The notes under the pieces: generated by a model
What the model was told of the DNA's origin: nothing
Seen by the model: only the letters and a program-made list of their open reading frames with translations
Databases searched by the model: none
Source: Pestalotiopsis fici W106-1
Lineage: Eukaryota; Ascomycota; Sordariomycetes; Amphisphaeriales; Sporocadaceae
NCBI RefSeq assembly: GCF_000516985.1
Contig: NW_006917097.1
Coordinates: forward strand, 2,952,593 to 3,016,592
Reading direction: 5' to 3'
DNA: 64,000 nt
Translations under genes and position numbers: made by a program
Part shown: positions 33,380-44,962 of the stretch, one piece after another
Layout: every line of letters begins with the position of its first letter
How positions within the stretch are numbered: the stretch's first letter is position 1

Positions 33380-36129
33380 CTATGCCTTGGGAGCATCTGT
33401 CTGTCGCTTGCTAAGGGATCTCCAAGGACCTTTGCGCTGGTGAGGTGGGAGGTGACTCTGGTCCTCCTCATCGTCTTCAATGGCGTCGACACCAGTCGGG
33501 CCAACCTCAAAGTTTGGAGTGACCACCTCTTTCTTGGGAGCCAAAGACTTCCAAGGACCCTTACGTTGATGGGGCGGGAGATGACTCTGGTCGTCGTCAT
33601 GGCTCAGAACAGAGTCGCCCTCGATTTCGCTGGGCTTGGGTGCGGTCGGGACATTCTCTGTCTGCACGGTAGAAACATTGCGCGAGATAACTCTCTGGTG
33701 CGGGAGAAGACGGCTTTGGCCATCATCATCAGCACCCTTTGTGGAGTTGATCTCTTTTGCGGCAGTTTGGCCCGTGATAGCAGCCTTCTCCTCCTCTCTG
33801 TCTGAAGGTGTCTTGGAACAAGATCGCTGCTGAGGAAGCAGATGGCGCTGGTCATCCTTGATGTCATTCTTAGACTCAACCTTGATTTCAGCAGGCTGAG
33901 CTGCAAGATGAGCATTATCATCGCCTTGCTTGGAAGATGCGACGCGGATTCTCTGATGAGGAAGCAGCTTTCGCGAATGATCTTGCTCATTGCCATCCTT
34001 GGTGTTGGCCTCGATGACATCAGGCTTGGTCGTAGTACCAGTGGTCTGTTCGTCCGACACAGGAGCGGAAATGCGCACTTTGGGAGCATTGAGAGGCTTC
34101 TCTTGTCGAGACAGGTCCATGTTCTCGGTTGAAGCGACCAGGGAGGCAAGCACTCTCGACGACATGTCGTTGACCGACAGCTGCGAAGAATTCGTAAGCT
34201 TCGGTGCGAATGTGCGAAAGATCTCGCCGGGGATGAATGTATTTACCAGTGGCGAGAGATTGCTCTGACGTGCCATTTCCGATCTGGCAAGGCAGAGCTT
34301 GCTCCAAGTTCGAGAAAGCTCGCGAACCTCTGGATCTGAGGAAAGGAGGTCGGTTTGGCTCGTCTTCAGCCTCTCGATGACTAGATTTAAACATTAGATT
34401 CATCAATGGAGAAAGGGTGTTCGTCCTTACACATGTTGAGAGTCATGACTCCGGAATCTAGACTAGAACCAGTCTCCCGAACACGAGCAGCCATTACATT
34501 AGCAATGTAAAAGACGGGTTTGTGCAAGAAAATAAACAGTCCCCTCGGACGGTCGATGTGTCGACCATGAGGCATGCCAGGGTGAGGGAATTTCTCCAAA
34601 ATGAGAGACCATATGTTTCTGGTATCCTTTTTCTCACTCGAGCTCTGGCAAGCCTCCTCACACCAGTCCCGGCAGCGAGTACCAGTACGGTCAGGCAAAG
34701 AGCGGAGATGCTTGGCCATGAAATCACCAAGCATGACCAGAGACATTCGATGCTCAAGAGTGTTGAACAGAACGCGACAATCCTCCTCGTCCGTGTCTGC
34801 AGCGCTCTTGAGCTGCTTGTAGTGCTCCTCAAGGTTCTTCACATTGTTCGAGCTGTAAGCTGCGGATAGCAAGCCCTGCTTGAACATGTGCTCAATATGG
34901 TTGAGCTGTGACTTTCTATTACCGCCAAAAGCATTACCCAGGAACACGAAACCGTCGCCAGACTGAGTCTCGGTGGCATCAACTCGGTTGAGCCTGGACC
35001 ATTGTTGAGCCAAAGTGGTAAGAGACATGCCCTTACGAGCGCCGATGAGAGACCAAGAATCACCCTCACGAGTGAAGCGAAACTCATGTCCCTTGGCCGA
35101 AATGAATCGACCTGACAGACAGGCATAAATTCTGGCATGGAGTTTGGATTCGATAGCCAGCAACTCGTCAGTCTTCATGAGGGGAATAGTAAGCTTGTTT
35201 GCGGTCTGGTCAGTCAAGGCTGGCGACGATTCGCTGAGAAAGCGCTTGGCCAATTCGGAGCCGAAGACAGCACCACATTGATGGCCCATCAAGGCGTTAA
35301 GTTTGGCTTCAGTGGAGACAGTTATAGGACGGCCAAGGCACGGGTTGACCTGCCAGCCAACAGAGGTGATGGAGGGTGAAACCAAGACAACTCGCACATC
35401 GAGACTAGCAACGGCTGTGATGGCTCCACTAGTGATGGTCGTGACAATGTGTCGATTTTTCTCAAGCAAAATGTCCTGTTCAAGTGAGGTGAGGCCGCAA
35501 ACGATGACAACAAGAGAGCTATCATCTTTGCGAACCATCTCAGCCTTCTCGGCCAAGTTCTTCATGAAAATGCCATGGAGCGCATGAACATTGCGCTCGA
35601 CAATGATGGGACGGTTTGAGTCGAGAACAGCAGGGCTGACGTCGCGACCGGAGTGAGTATACTTGTGCTTGCGAACAGCATCGTCAATATCAATCAAGGA
35701 CAGCCAGACCTGATCGTCGGGAAAGGTCGAAAGATTGGCACTTGAAAGAGTAATTTTCAGTAATCAGCTTCAAAGGCATTCGACAGAAATTAAAACCAGA
35801 GGAAATAATTGGTTCCCAAGATGCCACACATTGGCGCCTGTGGTAACATGTGCTTCGAGCCAATCTACTTCAGGCAAGTCGAGGGCGGGGTTGGGGTTTA
35901 CTTACAAGAGATGCTTCCAGCCGAGAAAGTCAGCAACATGATGACCAAGATCGTCATTACCTTCACGACCGGGGGGCACAGTGCAGATGCCAACGATGGA
36001 GGCATCTTGAGGGATGTCGGGTGGGTGGCACGATACAATCGTGATATCGGGAAGGCCGAGCTGTCCGTGAGGAGGCTCGGGCTTCGTCAGGCGGTCTGCC
36101 ACAGTGGCAGAAATCGCCGACGATGTCAT
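33380..36129 (-). CDS. Uncharacterised fungal protein with five C-terminal LPPHQR-type motifs
   Basis: There are three exons, 36129-35906, 35740-34431 and 34380-33380, with introns of 165 and 50 bp. Both joins keep frame and give 844 aa. I chose the ATG at 36129 because of its AAAA context. The frame is open further upstream, but without an ATG, and a GTAAGT at 36328 suggests a leader intron. Residues about 20-350 alternate hydrophobic strands and helices (LVVIVCGLTSLEQ, SITSVGWQVNPCL), like an alpha/beta domain. I do not recognise the family. The last 200 residues are acidic and disordered. They carry five motifs (L/P-LPHQR type) at residues 650, 692, 736, 779 and 822, about 43 residues apart, most preceded by Asp/Glu-rich DDDQS. 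The motif resembles the PPHLR element of Ded1/DDX3 N-termini, which binds translation factors. A role in mRNA biology is only a guess. Confidence 0.75.
33434..33967 (-). repeat. Five 43-residue protein repeats, coding
   Basis: The motifs LLPHQR, LLPQQR, LLPHQR, LPPHQR and LPPHQR are spaced 42, 44, 43 and 43 residues apart. The two C-terminal units also share KGPW and a downstream SL. Divergence grows toward the N-terminal units, which fits old tandem duplications plus one recent one. Confidence 0.8.
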
Positions 36130-38185
36130 TTTTGGTGATGGCGGCTGCGTACTAAGGCCGCAATGAGGGAGTGTCTCGTCTGATATCTGTCTCGGGGTCG
36201 CGGTCAGTTCTCTGATGAGTTTGATAAAGGCCGCGCGAGACCTTGGTGGCAAAAGGACCGCGTCATCCAACGCAGATGCGAGAATCCAAAATGAAAATTG
36301 AAAGGTACGAAGAGGCTGATGAACTTACGGACGGATTCTAGATGACGTGAGATGTCAACCACGACCTGAAAGTAGATACCTCAAGTGGCGGGTGCTTGAG
36401 GTGGTGAGGTTGAGAGGAGAAGGTTTCGAAAGGTGGGAAGCTGGAATCAGAGGGGAATCAAAATAAGACAAAATCGAAAAGAGCGGAGACCGCAAACGCA
36501 GCTGGCCTTGCCCTTGCCCTGCGGCTTGTAACTATGCGGCTTCGTGGATCTTGAAACGCGGCTGAAGACGACGGGGATGGTGTGAAGTCGACGATGAGCG
36601 AACGTCTACTGACCGGTACTCTCTTTCGAAGGTGGGAGCCTCCCAGCAAAGAGGAATGATGCAATCAACAGCCAACAAAACCAGCTGTTCTTCAGTAGGA
36701 CTGAGGGAAGGAACAATCTAGGAAAGCACATACTCACTCGTGACAAGATGAAACAGGCAAGAACGAAACAGTGTAGTTTAGTTTCACATTTGGACTCTGA
36801 GATGACTCGAGGGAAGCCTGAGGGTCGTATATTGTGCACAGCTTGGACTGCCACTACTATTGTAGCCTGCAGAGGTCGAGGTTGTCCTATTTGTTTCTCA
36901 GATGTTGACATTATGTTCGAGGGGCTGGCAAAATGAAGAACAATAGCCGAGTGGATTCAAGCAGCACTGATCTATTAGATGCAAGAATTTCTCCAGGTGG
37001 TATTGCGCAATGAATTATCTGCACATGTCACGTCTATCTAGATTACCTAATGTGACCTGTCTCCCTGGTTGCTAGGTCCTGATGCCATATATCGTGAAGA
37101 CGAGAACTCTAACCACTGCCTTTGTTTCTAAACGGTGGACAGATCATTGTGGTCACCAAACCCACGTGGATGATGTCTTTATCTTGCTCGTGTCGGCATA
37201 GCAACACTCAAAGAAATGCCTCTGATTTGGCTCGTACACAAAGGACCTCCCCCACACAATGAGAGCAGAACAAGAAAACATGACAAGAAACCTTCTTCCC
37301 AAGTTCCTCCCTGGACAGATGTTCGTCATGTAGGAAACAGATACGCGTGACGTCTGACAGATATAGCCACTCAATTCACCAAGACCTCATTCGAGGAAGA
37401 CGGCTTGCTCCGATTCAAGTCCCATCTCCAACACTTCATCATACCACGGGGGTTCCAAAATGGCAACTTGTGTAATATGTTCAAATCCATGTTCCGAGAT
37501 CCCAAATGTCCGTCGACCCATGTGCAGCTCCTGCACAGATGACATGAAGAGGCGCAAGGAGCGAGTAGTCGACCGGGTGAGACACACGACACCTAGCCAA
37601 GGGAGACCGCAGACGGCCAGTAGAACGCTGAGTTATGAAAGCCAGTGAGTAGGCCACAGAACCAACATATTTCTTCAGATTATCGAAAAATTGTTTCAAG
37701 TTCTTTTCTCTTTTTTTTTCTTTTTTCTTTTTGGATGTAGACTAAGTTGATTTGATGTAGAAATAGCGGCAATCGTAACCGAGCCGGAAGTTACGATACA
37801 TATAGAAAGGGGAAGCTGGAGTCAGATAACAGAAAGAGCTGGGATCAGAAAGAGGTAGATTATTTGAAGAACAAAGTAAAACACAAGGAAGATAAGAGAC
37901 AGAGCCTTATAGACAAGATCATTGGAGTGGTCATTTGTCGGTAGAAATGGATGGAGAGCTTATATTGATCGATTACCTCGGTGTGCTGTAGTTTCGGCTC
38001 TGTAGGCTGCGTATATTGACGGCGCAAATTCAGCTCCAAGCCCACAGAGTACAAGGCCGAATACACTTTTACCACATGACAGATATGATTCAGTAGATGA
38101 CAAGAAATAGAATTGCAATAATCTCGCTCGCTAAAAGTGGCTTATGCTATCAAATCCTTCCCACTTGCCCTTCCGACTTTGGGAA
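36130..38185. other. Intergenic region with possible gene remnant
   Basis: This contains the promoter of the 33380-36129 gene, AT-rich DNA and the 3' flank of the beta-glucosidase. A minus-strand frame ending at 37387 has about 50 codons that look like a protein C-terminus (RTFGISEHGFEHITQ, EPPWYDEVLEMG). There is no matching upstream exon in the same frame. It may be a fragment of a lost gene. Confidence 0.35.
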
Positions 38186-40825
38186 TCACGGAGCAGAGGT
38201 CAACTCCTTCTCGACAGCCACCTTGACCGTCTGAATGATATCAAGCGCCGACTCACCAAGCGAGAAATCGTACTGACCCGCTGGAACCACCCACTGGCCT
38301 CTAGACTCGTCAAAGAAACCAAGATCGCGGGCAGCCACTGCCAAATCCACCGTCTGCGTCTGGCCCGGCTCGAGTCGAATCTTCTTGAAAGCCACCAGTC
38401 CTTTGATGGGGTGCTCGGGGCTCGTGGTGGCATTACCGGCATACAGCTGGACCAAAGTGCCACCTTGCGTCTTGCCCGTGTTGGTGACATTGACGCTCGC
38501 AGAAAACTCGGTCTCGGATTTCCTAGAGACGCGCAGACTGTCCGTTGCAAACGTCGTGTACGACAGACCGTGTCCAAAGGCGAAATTGACCTTGTCGCGC
38601 CCAATGCGATCATAGTGGCGGTAGCCTACAAAGACGCCCTCTTTGTACTCGACCTTGAGCTGGCCATTGACGTACTCGCCGGGAAAGTTACCATACGCTG
38701 GGGCATCCTCGAGTCGCTTGGGGAAACTCATGGGGAGTCGGCCTTCGGGGTTAACGGCGCCAGTGATCACATCGACAATGGAGTTGCCGCACTCCTGTCC
38801 GGGAAAGCCGGCGTGGACCAAACTGGAAACCTGTTCCAACCAAGGCAGCGCAATGGCGACACCCGTCGAGTTGATGACCACAGTGTTGGGATTCACCTTG
38901 GCGACCGCGCTAATGAGGGCATCTTGAGTGCCCTTGCGTGGCAAGTTGAAAGATTCTTGGTCCTGCCCCTCTGTCTCCCACTGAGGATCGTGGCCGGTAA
39001 AGACAAGGGCGTAATCTGCATCCTTGGCTAGGGCAACTGCCTCACCTTGCAGATCAGCATCGTGCTCAGAAGCCAGTTGCAGGCCGAGACGAACACCACT
39101 GCGGCCGTTCAAAATCTCTAGACCAGGCACGTCGATAGGAGGCAAGCTGCGAACTCTGATGCGGTAGGCGTTGCCGGCGGTGAAGGGGTAAGTGAACTCA
39201 TCCTCGGAAATTGCCCCAAACAGGAAACCCATGGCATCAGGAGAAGCTTTCTGTTGGTCATAGACAAGCTTGTCATTGACGTATACCTGGGTGAGGCCCA
39301 GGCCAGTGCAACCCAGGTAGTGCGATCCGCTCTCAGTCGGCGTGAAGTCGCCGACGAACTCGAGAATCTTGTAGAGGGTTGCCTTGGATCCAAGGGGTGA
39401 GATGGAAGACGACGGGTGGCCATGAGTGGTCTCTTCGATTGCTTGGGTGGCATTGTCAAAAACCTGCAGGGTAAAACCAGGCTTGCCATCCAGGCCGACT
39501 ATAGAGCCGGCAGACTTGTCTTCGCCAATGGGCAACAAGATGCGCTGAGTGTGTGCACCTTGGGAGTATACGAGCTCGGCAGAGTCGCCGACTGCCTCTT
39601 GCAAGGCGTCCCAAGGGGCAATCTTGTAGTGGGCGTTTACACTGGCGCTGCCACCACCGTGGGCAAGCGGAGTCTTGGCCAGGCCAAAGACAGCAACCTT
39701 CTTGCCTTTGACCTTGTCTTTGCTTAGCGGAAGAACTCCGTTGTCGTTCTTCAGCAGCACACAGCCCTTGGCTCCGGCCTCTCTAATGAGAGCTTGGTGC
39801 TCGGGCTTGTTGATGGCCTGCTCAGGCGGGATCGTAGGGTCCTCGAAAGCCTTCAGCCTGTCGATGAACTCGAGCACTGCCCTAGCTCGATCATCAATGG
39901 CGCGTTCCGTCGTCTTGCCTTCCTTGATAGCGGCAAGAACATCGGGAATCTTGCGCCGATTGGTAGGTCCGGGCATTTCCAGGTCGAGCCCGGCATTCAA
40001 GGCCTCGGCCGTCGAGTTGGTACCACCCCAGTCACTCATGACAAGACCTTTCCATCCCCATTCTTCCCTCAAGACTTTAAAGTTGAAGGCATTAGAGTCG
40101 CAATGCTCGCCGTTGACACAGTTGTAAGCAGTCATGACTGCCCATGGCTTGGCTTCCTTGACGGCAATCTCAAAAGGTCGGAGGTAAATCTCACGCAGAG
40201 CTCTCTCACTAATGGTCTCATCTACCGACATGCGCTCAGTCTCCTGCTCGTTGGCAGCAAAGTGCTTGATTGTGGCAGCGACGCCCTTGGACTGAACACC
40301 CTGAATGACCTGGGAGGCAAGCTTTCCGGAGAGCAGCGGGTCTTCGCTGAAGCTCTCAAAGTTTCGGCCACCTAGAGGGTGGCGGTGTATACATGTGGTA
40401 GGAGCAAGAAGACACCGGGCTCCTTTGCTCTGAGTCTCTTCAGCGAGAGCTTGGCCAATGCGGTTGGCAATGTCCAAGTCGAAGGTAGCAGCAACATTGC
40501 TGGCGGCGGGAAAGCAAGCTGCTCTTGTGCCGCCAGTGAAGTCGGCACCTCGGGCTCCATTGGGGCCGTCTGAAGTCTAGTAGTCCATTAGCACATGGAG
40601 TCAGTGTAAACATGAAGCCCATGACTACCAACCTTAATATGGGGCACCTTGCCAGGAACTGGTACCGTTTCCCAAAAGTTTTGACCCGCGAGAAGGGAGA
40701 TCTGGGGATGAGGTGTGAGCAGATACTGTATCTAGTGGTTCATCGAATGTGCTGGCCATGTGAATGCCTACCTTCTCCTCTAGAGTCAAGGACTTGAGCA
40801 CTGCTTCAATATCTGTCGTCATCAT
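38186..40825 (-). CDS. Intracellular GH3 beta-glucosidase with PA14 domain
   Basis: There are three exons, 40825-40772, 40701-40633 and 40576-38186, with two phase-0 introns of 70 and 56 bp. The protein is 837 aa. It begins with the typical LTLEEKISLLAGQNFW and VPHIKTSDGPNGARG. The N-terminal barrel follows with LLAPTTCIHRHPLGGRNF, KHFAANEQE and the nucleophile Asp near residue 223 in VMSDWGG. The C-terminal sandwich begins near residue 300 and holds a PA14 insert at about 390-545. The probable acid/base Glu lies near residue 577 (WETEGQDQE). A fibronectin III-like domain ends the protein. Enzymes of this type release glucose from cellobiose and other beta-glucosides. There is no signal peptide, so it probably acts in the cytosol on imported sugars or glycosylated metabolites. 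A second in-frame ATG follows the first directly. Confidence 0.93.
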
Positions 40826-41819
40826 GGCCACTGGTATTCCAAGACGATCTATCTCTTTGCTGAGGAATTGAGAGTCAACTACAGTTGGAATTCAATGAGA
40901 CAGGCACGAGTCGACCCTATTTATGTCCATGTCCAAACCCCAATTCGACTGACCACATGATGGGCGCCTCCTCCTCCTCCTCCTCCTCCTCATCCGCCGT
41001 CCGAAGCTCTACCGAAGTTCCCGCCCAGCATCTCTTGAGCCCCGTCGCATGCCCGTTGACGTGAGACTCCCCAGGCCAGCTACCTCTAGGCCAAGTGGAT
41101 CGCGGGCGCTCTATCTACTCCACTCCGGTAACTGGGGAACCCAATATCTGACCAGAACCATGTTGCCGCAGCCAATGAGGCTCCAGGAACCTGCCGACTA
41201 TAAGCCGATGCCAATGTTGGAGCTGCCGAAGATTTGACGAATGCCCCGGGGTTTCTGCGAACAGACTCCACCTCTGTTTTGTTTGGCAGCGTATATCCAT
41301 TTCCGGCAATTGGCTATCTCCAACTCGTGCAACGAACACTCTTCACTTTCTCCTTTTGTAGACATCGAATTTGTCCATATTGAGCGCTTTCTCGTAGCTC
41401 ATCCTCATGATAAGAAAACTACATTCAGAGTTGCTCACTGCAAGACAGCCCCTCGACTCCATCGGGTTATGACGTTCGCTCAATGTGCTAAATGCTGACC
41501 CAGTAGAAAAGCGACGGCCTGGCTTTGTTTCATAGGTCACCTTGGCTGAGATCATCCCCTCGGATGTTCTCAATCGCGAAGATTCGTGAGAGATGGATGA
41601 TTTGCAGGAGCTATTCATAAGCAGAGACATTGATAAAATATGTGACAAGGAACTGGTTTGACTGTACCAACAAAAATACATGAATCGAGTGGTCTGGAGT
41701 TGGTTGATTATACATTAGGTTTATGCGCTTTTGACAGTGTGGCCCAATGCCCTTGTCTATATGCTCCGGCAAGCGAATCTAGCAATTTTCTCTCTTCGCT
41801 CTCAGTATCCATATATACT
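40826..41819. other. Intergenic region, beta-glucosidase promoter
   Basis: This lies between the 5' end of the beta-glucosidase gene and the 3' end of the aldehyde dehydrogenase gene. It contains a CTC/CCT microsatellite and no gene. Confidence 0.55.
40967..40991 (+). repeat. (CCT)n microsatellite in the beta-glucosidase promoter
   Basis: About eight CCT units lie about 140 bp upstream of the beta-glucosidase start codon. On the gene's sense strand the tract is AGG-rich. Confidence 0.85.
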
Positions 41820-43622
41820 TTAGCCATTCCTTACGACATCTAGAATGCCCTCGACCATTCCTCCTATCCCGAGACTGTAACCTAGTCTCACAACGCCCCT
41901 CGCAAACCTCCAAGCCCCGTCTTGGTTCTTGACCGGGTACTGCGCTGGAGGGGGAATCGCCGTCCTGACGCCTAGCCAACCAAATCGATCTTCACAGATA
42001 CTTTTGATGTTGCAGAGGCCCCTCAGGCCCTCCTCTCCTGCGAATCTTCCATAGCCAGAACCACCGACACCGCCGAACGGCAACTGTACGGCGTAGAATA
42101 CAGCAAAATCATTGACAGCCACGCCGCCAGAACGGATGCCCTTGACCACTGCACGGAGGACTGGATCACTGTCGTTACCGTAAACACTGGCGCCGAGTCC
42201 AAAGTCGGGTGCGTTTGCAAGGTTCAACAAGTCGTCAGCAGATCCTGAAGCTGCGCGCATGATCGTCATGATGGGGCCAAAGCATTCTTCTTGTGCAATC
42301 GCCATGTCCCGTGTCACGTCTACGAGCAGAGTAGGCGTAAAGTAGAAGCCTGAAGGGTGATCAGGGTGGTTATATCTCTGCCCTCCAGCCAGTAACTTTG
42401 CACCGCGCTGCACAGCATCTTGCACCAAACTCTCAAGACGGACAAACGAGTTGTCTGATATCACAGCGCCGACATCCTTCTCCGTTCCTAGCCGTAGTGC
42501 CTTGACACGAGGTGCCAGCATCTCCACTAGCTTGTCGTATACGCCCGGGGCACAAATGATGCGCTCAATGCCGATACAGTTTTGTCCAGCAGCTTGGAAA
42601 GAGCCGCGCATCATGATATCTGCAATCCTCTTCAGGTCACCCTTGGCCGAATCGCAAATCACGGCAGCGTCCTTGCCACCTAGCTCCGCCACAACTGGAG
42701 TAAGGCTCTTGGCGGCGCTGGCTGCGACATGGTGACAGACCGGACGACTTCCAATGAAAGTGACATGGCTGATGCCGGGGTGACTTGTAAGATGACCGGC
42801 AACCTGCGGCCAGCAGACGGCGCTCTGGATCAGGGCCGGATCATGTCCATGCGCGACCAGGGCGCCACGAGCAATGTTGGTATAATAGGCAGCGCTCCAG
42901 CACGTCTGCTCACTGACCTTGACCACGATTCCGTTGCCTGCAAATATGGCACTAATGATGGGACCGACCAGGTTATGGAATGGGTAGTTCCAGCTAACCA
43001 GCGCAGCTACAACGCCCAGTGGTTCGTAGATGACCTTGTTCTTTTTGTAGCACATCAGCATATTGGTGGGACGCTTCTCGGGCAGCAGGGCCTTCTCGCC
43101 ATGTTTGATGGTCCATTGGAGCTTCTCGGTCGTGACTAGAATTTCGCCCAGCTGCGCGTCGAGCATGGTCTTGCCCGAATCCAGGCTGCTGACTCTGCAT
43201 ATCTGTTCTTGATTGTCGAGAACGTGCTGCAGCATGGTGCGCAAAACCGCCCTCCGCTCACGGAACGTGGTCTGACTCCATTTCTTTTGCGCCTCGGCGG
43301 CTGACGCAATGGCGCGATCGAGGCCAGCGGGGGTGGACGGGTTGACGAGACCGAGGAGCTGGCCGGTCGCTGGCGCGTAACACTGAATGGCAGAGCTACC
43401 CTCTACCTTGATCGAAGGATGCTTGAGAATCTGCGGTTCGCCTTCGGGAAGCTTTGGCGCGGGAACGGTATAGCGAACAGGCGGATCGGAGCGGACGAAG
43501 AAGAGGTAGACAAAGAGTAGTGCTATGCCAGTGGTGAGAGCAGCTGGCTTAATGAGTGCTTGAAGCTCTTCACGTAGACTGTTGATGCCCAAGTCGTCAG
43601 TCGATGCAAACGTAGAAGACCG
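41820..43622 (-). CDS. MSC7: Msc7-like membrane-anchored aldehyde dehydrogenase (5' end unresolved)
   Basis: A single exon of about 600 codons runs from a splice acceptor (GATTGTAG) next to 43622 to the stop at 41820. Numbering from the TTG at 43592, a transmembrane segment lies at about 15-33. The aldehyde dehydrogenase fold follows: WNYP at 201-204 for cofactor binding, the general base Glu at 303 in AELGGKD, the catalytic Cys at 339 in GQNC, and EECFGP. All key residues are present. The layout, an N-terminal membrane anchor plus dehydrogenase, matches yeast Msc7/YHR039C, whose substrate is poorly known. It probably oxidises a lipid-derived aldehyde at the endoplasmic reticulum. No ATG is in frame in the exon, so at least one short upstream exon is missing from my model. 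The nearest candidate upstream frame would need an impossibly short 22-bp intron. Confidence 0.85.
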   Translation of the reverse strand, partial: RSSTFASTDDLGINSLREELQALIKPAALTTGIALLFVYLFFVRSDPPVRYTVPAPKLPEGEPQILKHPSIKVEGSSAIQCYAPATGQLLGLVNPSTPAGLDRAIASAAEAQKKWSQTTFRERRAVLRTMLQHVLDNQEQICRVSSLDSGKTMLDAQLGEILVTTEKLQWTIKHGEKALLPEKRPTNMLMCYKKNKVIYEPLGVVAALVSWNYPFHNLVGPIISAIFAGNGIVVKVSEQTCWSAAYYTNIARGALVAHGHDPALIQSAVCWPQVAGHLTSHPGISHVTFIGSRPVCHHVAASAAKSLTPVVAELGGKDAAVICDSAKGDLKRIADIMMRGSFQAAGQNCIGIERIICAPGVYDKLVEMLAPRVKALRLGTEKDVGAVISDNSFVRLESLVQDAVQRGAKLLAGGQRYNHPDHPSGFYFTPTLLVDVTRDMAIAQEECFGPIMTIMRAASGSADDLLNLANAPDFGLGASVYGNDSDPVLRAVVKGIRSGGVAVNDFAVFYAVQLPFGGVGGSGYGRFAGEEGLRGLCNIKSICEDRFGWLGVRTAIPPPAQYPVKNQDGAWRFARGVVRLGYSLGIGGMVEGILDVVRNG

Positions 43623-44962
43623 CTACAATCAAAGGGGGAATTACGGAAACTCTTGAAAGAGGACTCCGAGCTGGTTGACCCAAGTCTCCAGGTCTTGGAC
43701 CCCCATTCTGAGGCGCGCTTCTCTTGTCCGGAAAGCTTCTGATCACGACTTGGCTGCTGTCCAACCTGGTGGAGAGAATTGAAGCAAGATTGTGGCCAAG
43801 GAAGCTTCGCAATGGCTTTGCTTGTTGCAGCTCGGCCTGCGTTCTGGTCGTATGTTCAAAAATTAAAGTAACGCCGATCAAGGGTCCATCCATCCCATCC
43901 ATACCTACATCGGCCCCTGACAGCTCGACTAGTGTCCAAAATTGACGTAACACCACCACCAAGCAAGCGAGCAAGTACCAAGCAATTCAACAACACATGA
44001 AGAACTTTGGGAGTGTTAGAATAGTATGTCTTTTCCTACGTTTATATATATACCTTTATTTCGATTATTTGAAGTTCTATAGTTATCATTTCCATGTACA
44101 TCACAAGAGGGCAATGACTCGAATCAAACAGGTTGAGCATGATTTTGTATTTCCTTCTTCTATTCTCTTCCCATGCATCGTCATGTAGCCTCCCACTGCC
44201 TATATACACAAGCTGCTCTCCAGCCTCTCCTTTCCATCTCCCATCTTGAATTTGTCATTCTCCTGGCTCATGCTCGCCAGTCTCTCGCGGGATACAATCA
44301 TCCCTTTTCTCAGAACGCCAGAAGAAAGTTCCGTGAGACTGGCGGGAGGGGTTTAAAAAAAAAACGATCAGAACAAGTAAAGAACCAACAATAACAAAAA
44401 GGAGAAAATGTCCTGATCTAGACAACGCATTAACTCAGTCATCTCGTACAATGCGTCTTCTTTCGCTGTGGTCTCCCAGGTACTCCCCGACGCCAGATTC
44501 AAAATAACGATAATGGTTTGAGAAAAACTAAAATAGATAAAACAAAACGGAAAAACGCGTCAAGGGTGATCGTCGTATGATTTGGTGCTGGACAGTATGC
44601 GTGATCGCTTGGTATCGCCAAAGAAACGAAACATGCTACCGTGCAGAGTAGGTGGTCGGCAAGCTGGCATGTGAGAACCTCACGGTCGGAAATATATCTC
44701 GTATGATACAAATGTATAAGAAGATCAAAGGCTGGTCGTTTGTAGGGAAATGGATGTGAGAATGTAGGTGGTAGTCACCTTGAGATTATCCTTTGCGTCA
44801 GCCGGCGCCGGGTTCCGATTTGGCACGTCTTGACTCGAAGTCTAGTAGGCCTTGCTTTTCCATAGCCGCTATAGAGAGTGGTTCAGTCGAGCTGAATAAC
44901 CTCTTCCAGCCATGGATAGAATGACCCACAGGCCAATCAGCTACCGAAGAGGAATATGAATT
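43623..44962. other. Intergenic region
   Basis: This should contain the missing first exon and promoter of the aldehyde dehydrogenase gene (43623 to about 44000), followed by the 3' flank of the flippase gene. No further gene is seen. Confidence 0.5.

Noticed and set aside
38144..39031. Plus-strand frame of 295 codons
   Set aside because: It is antisense to the beta-glucosidase C-terminal domain. The composition is Arg/Leu-rich as expected for a shadow frame.
43597..43974. Minus-strand frame of 125 codons as first exon of the aldehyde dehydrogenase
   Set aside because: Joining it to the main exon in frame at the only GT near its end would need an intron of 22 bp, too short for a fungal spliceosomal intron.
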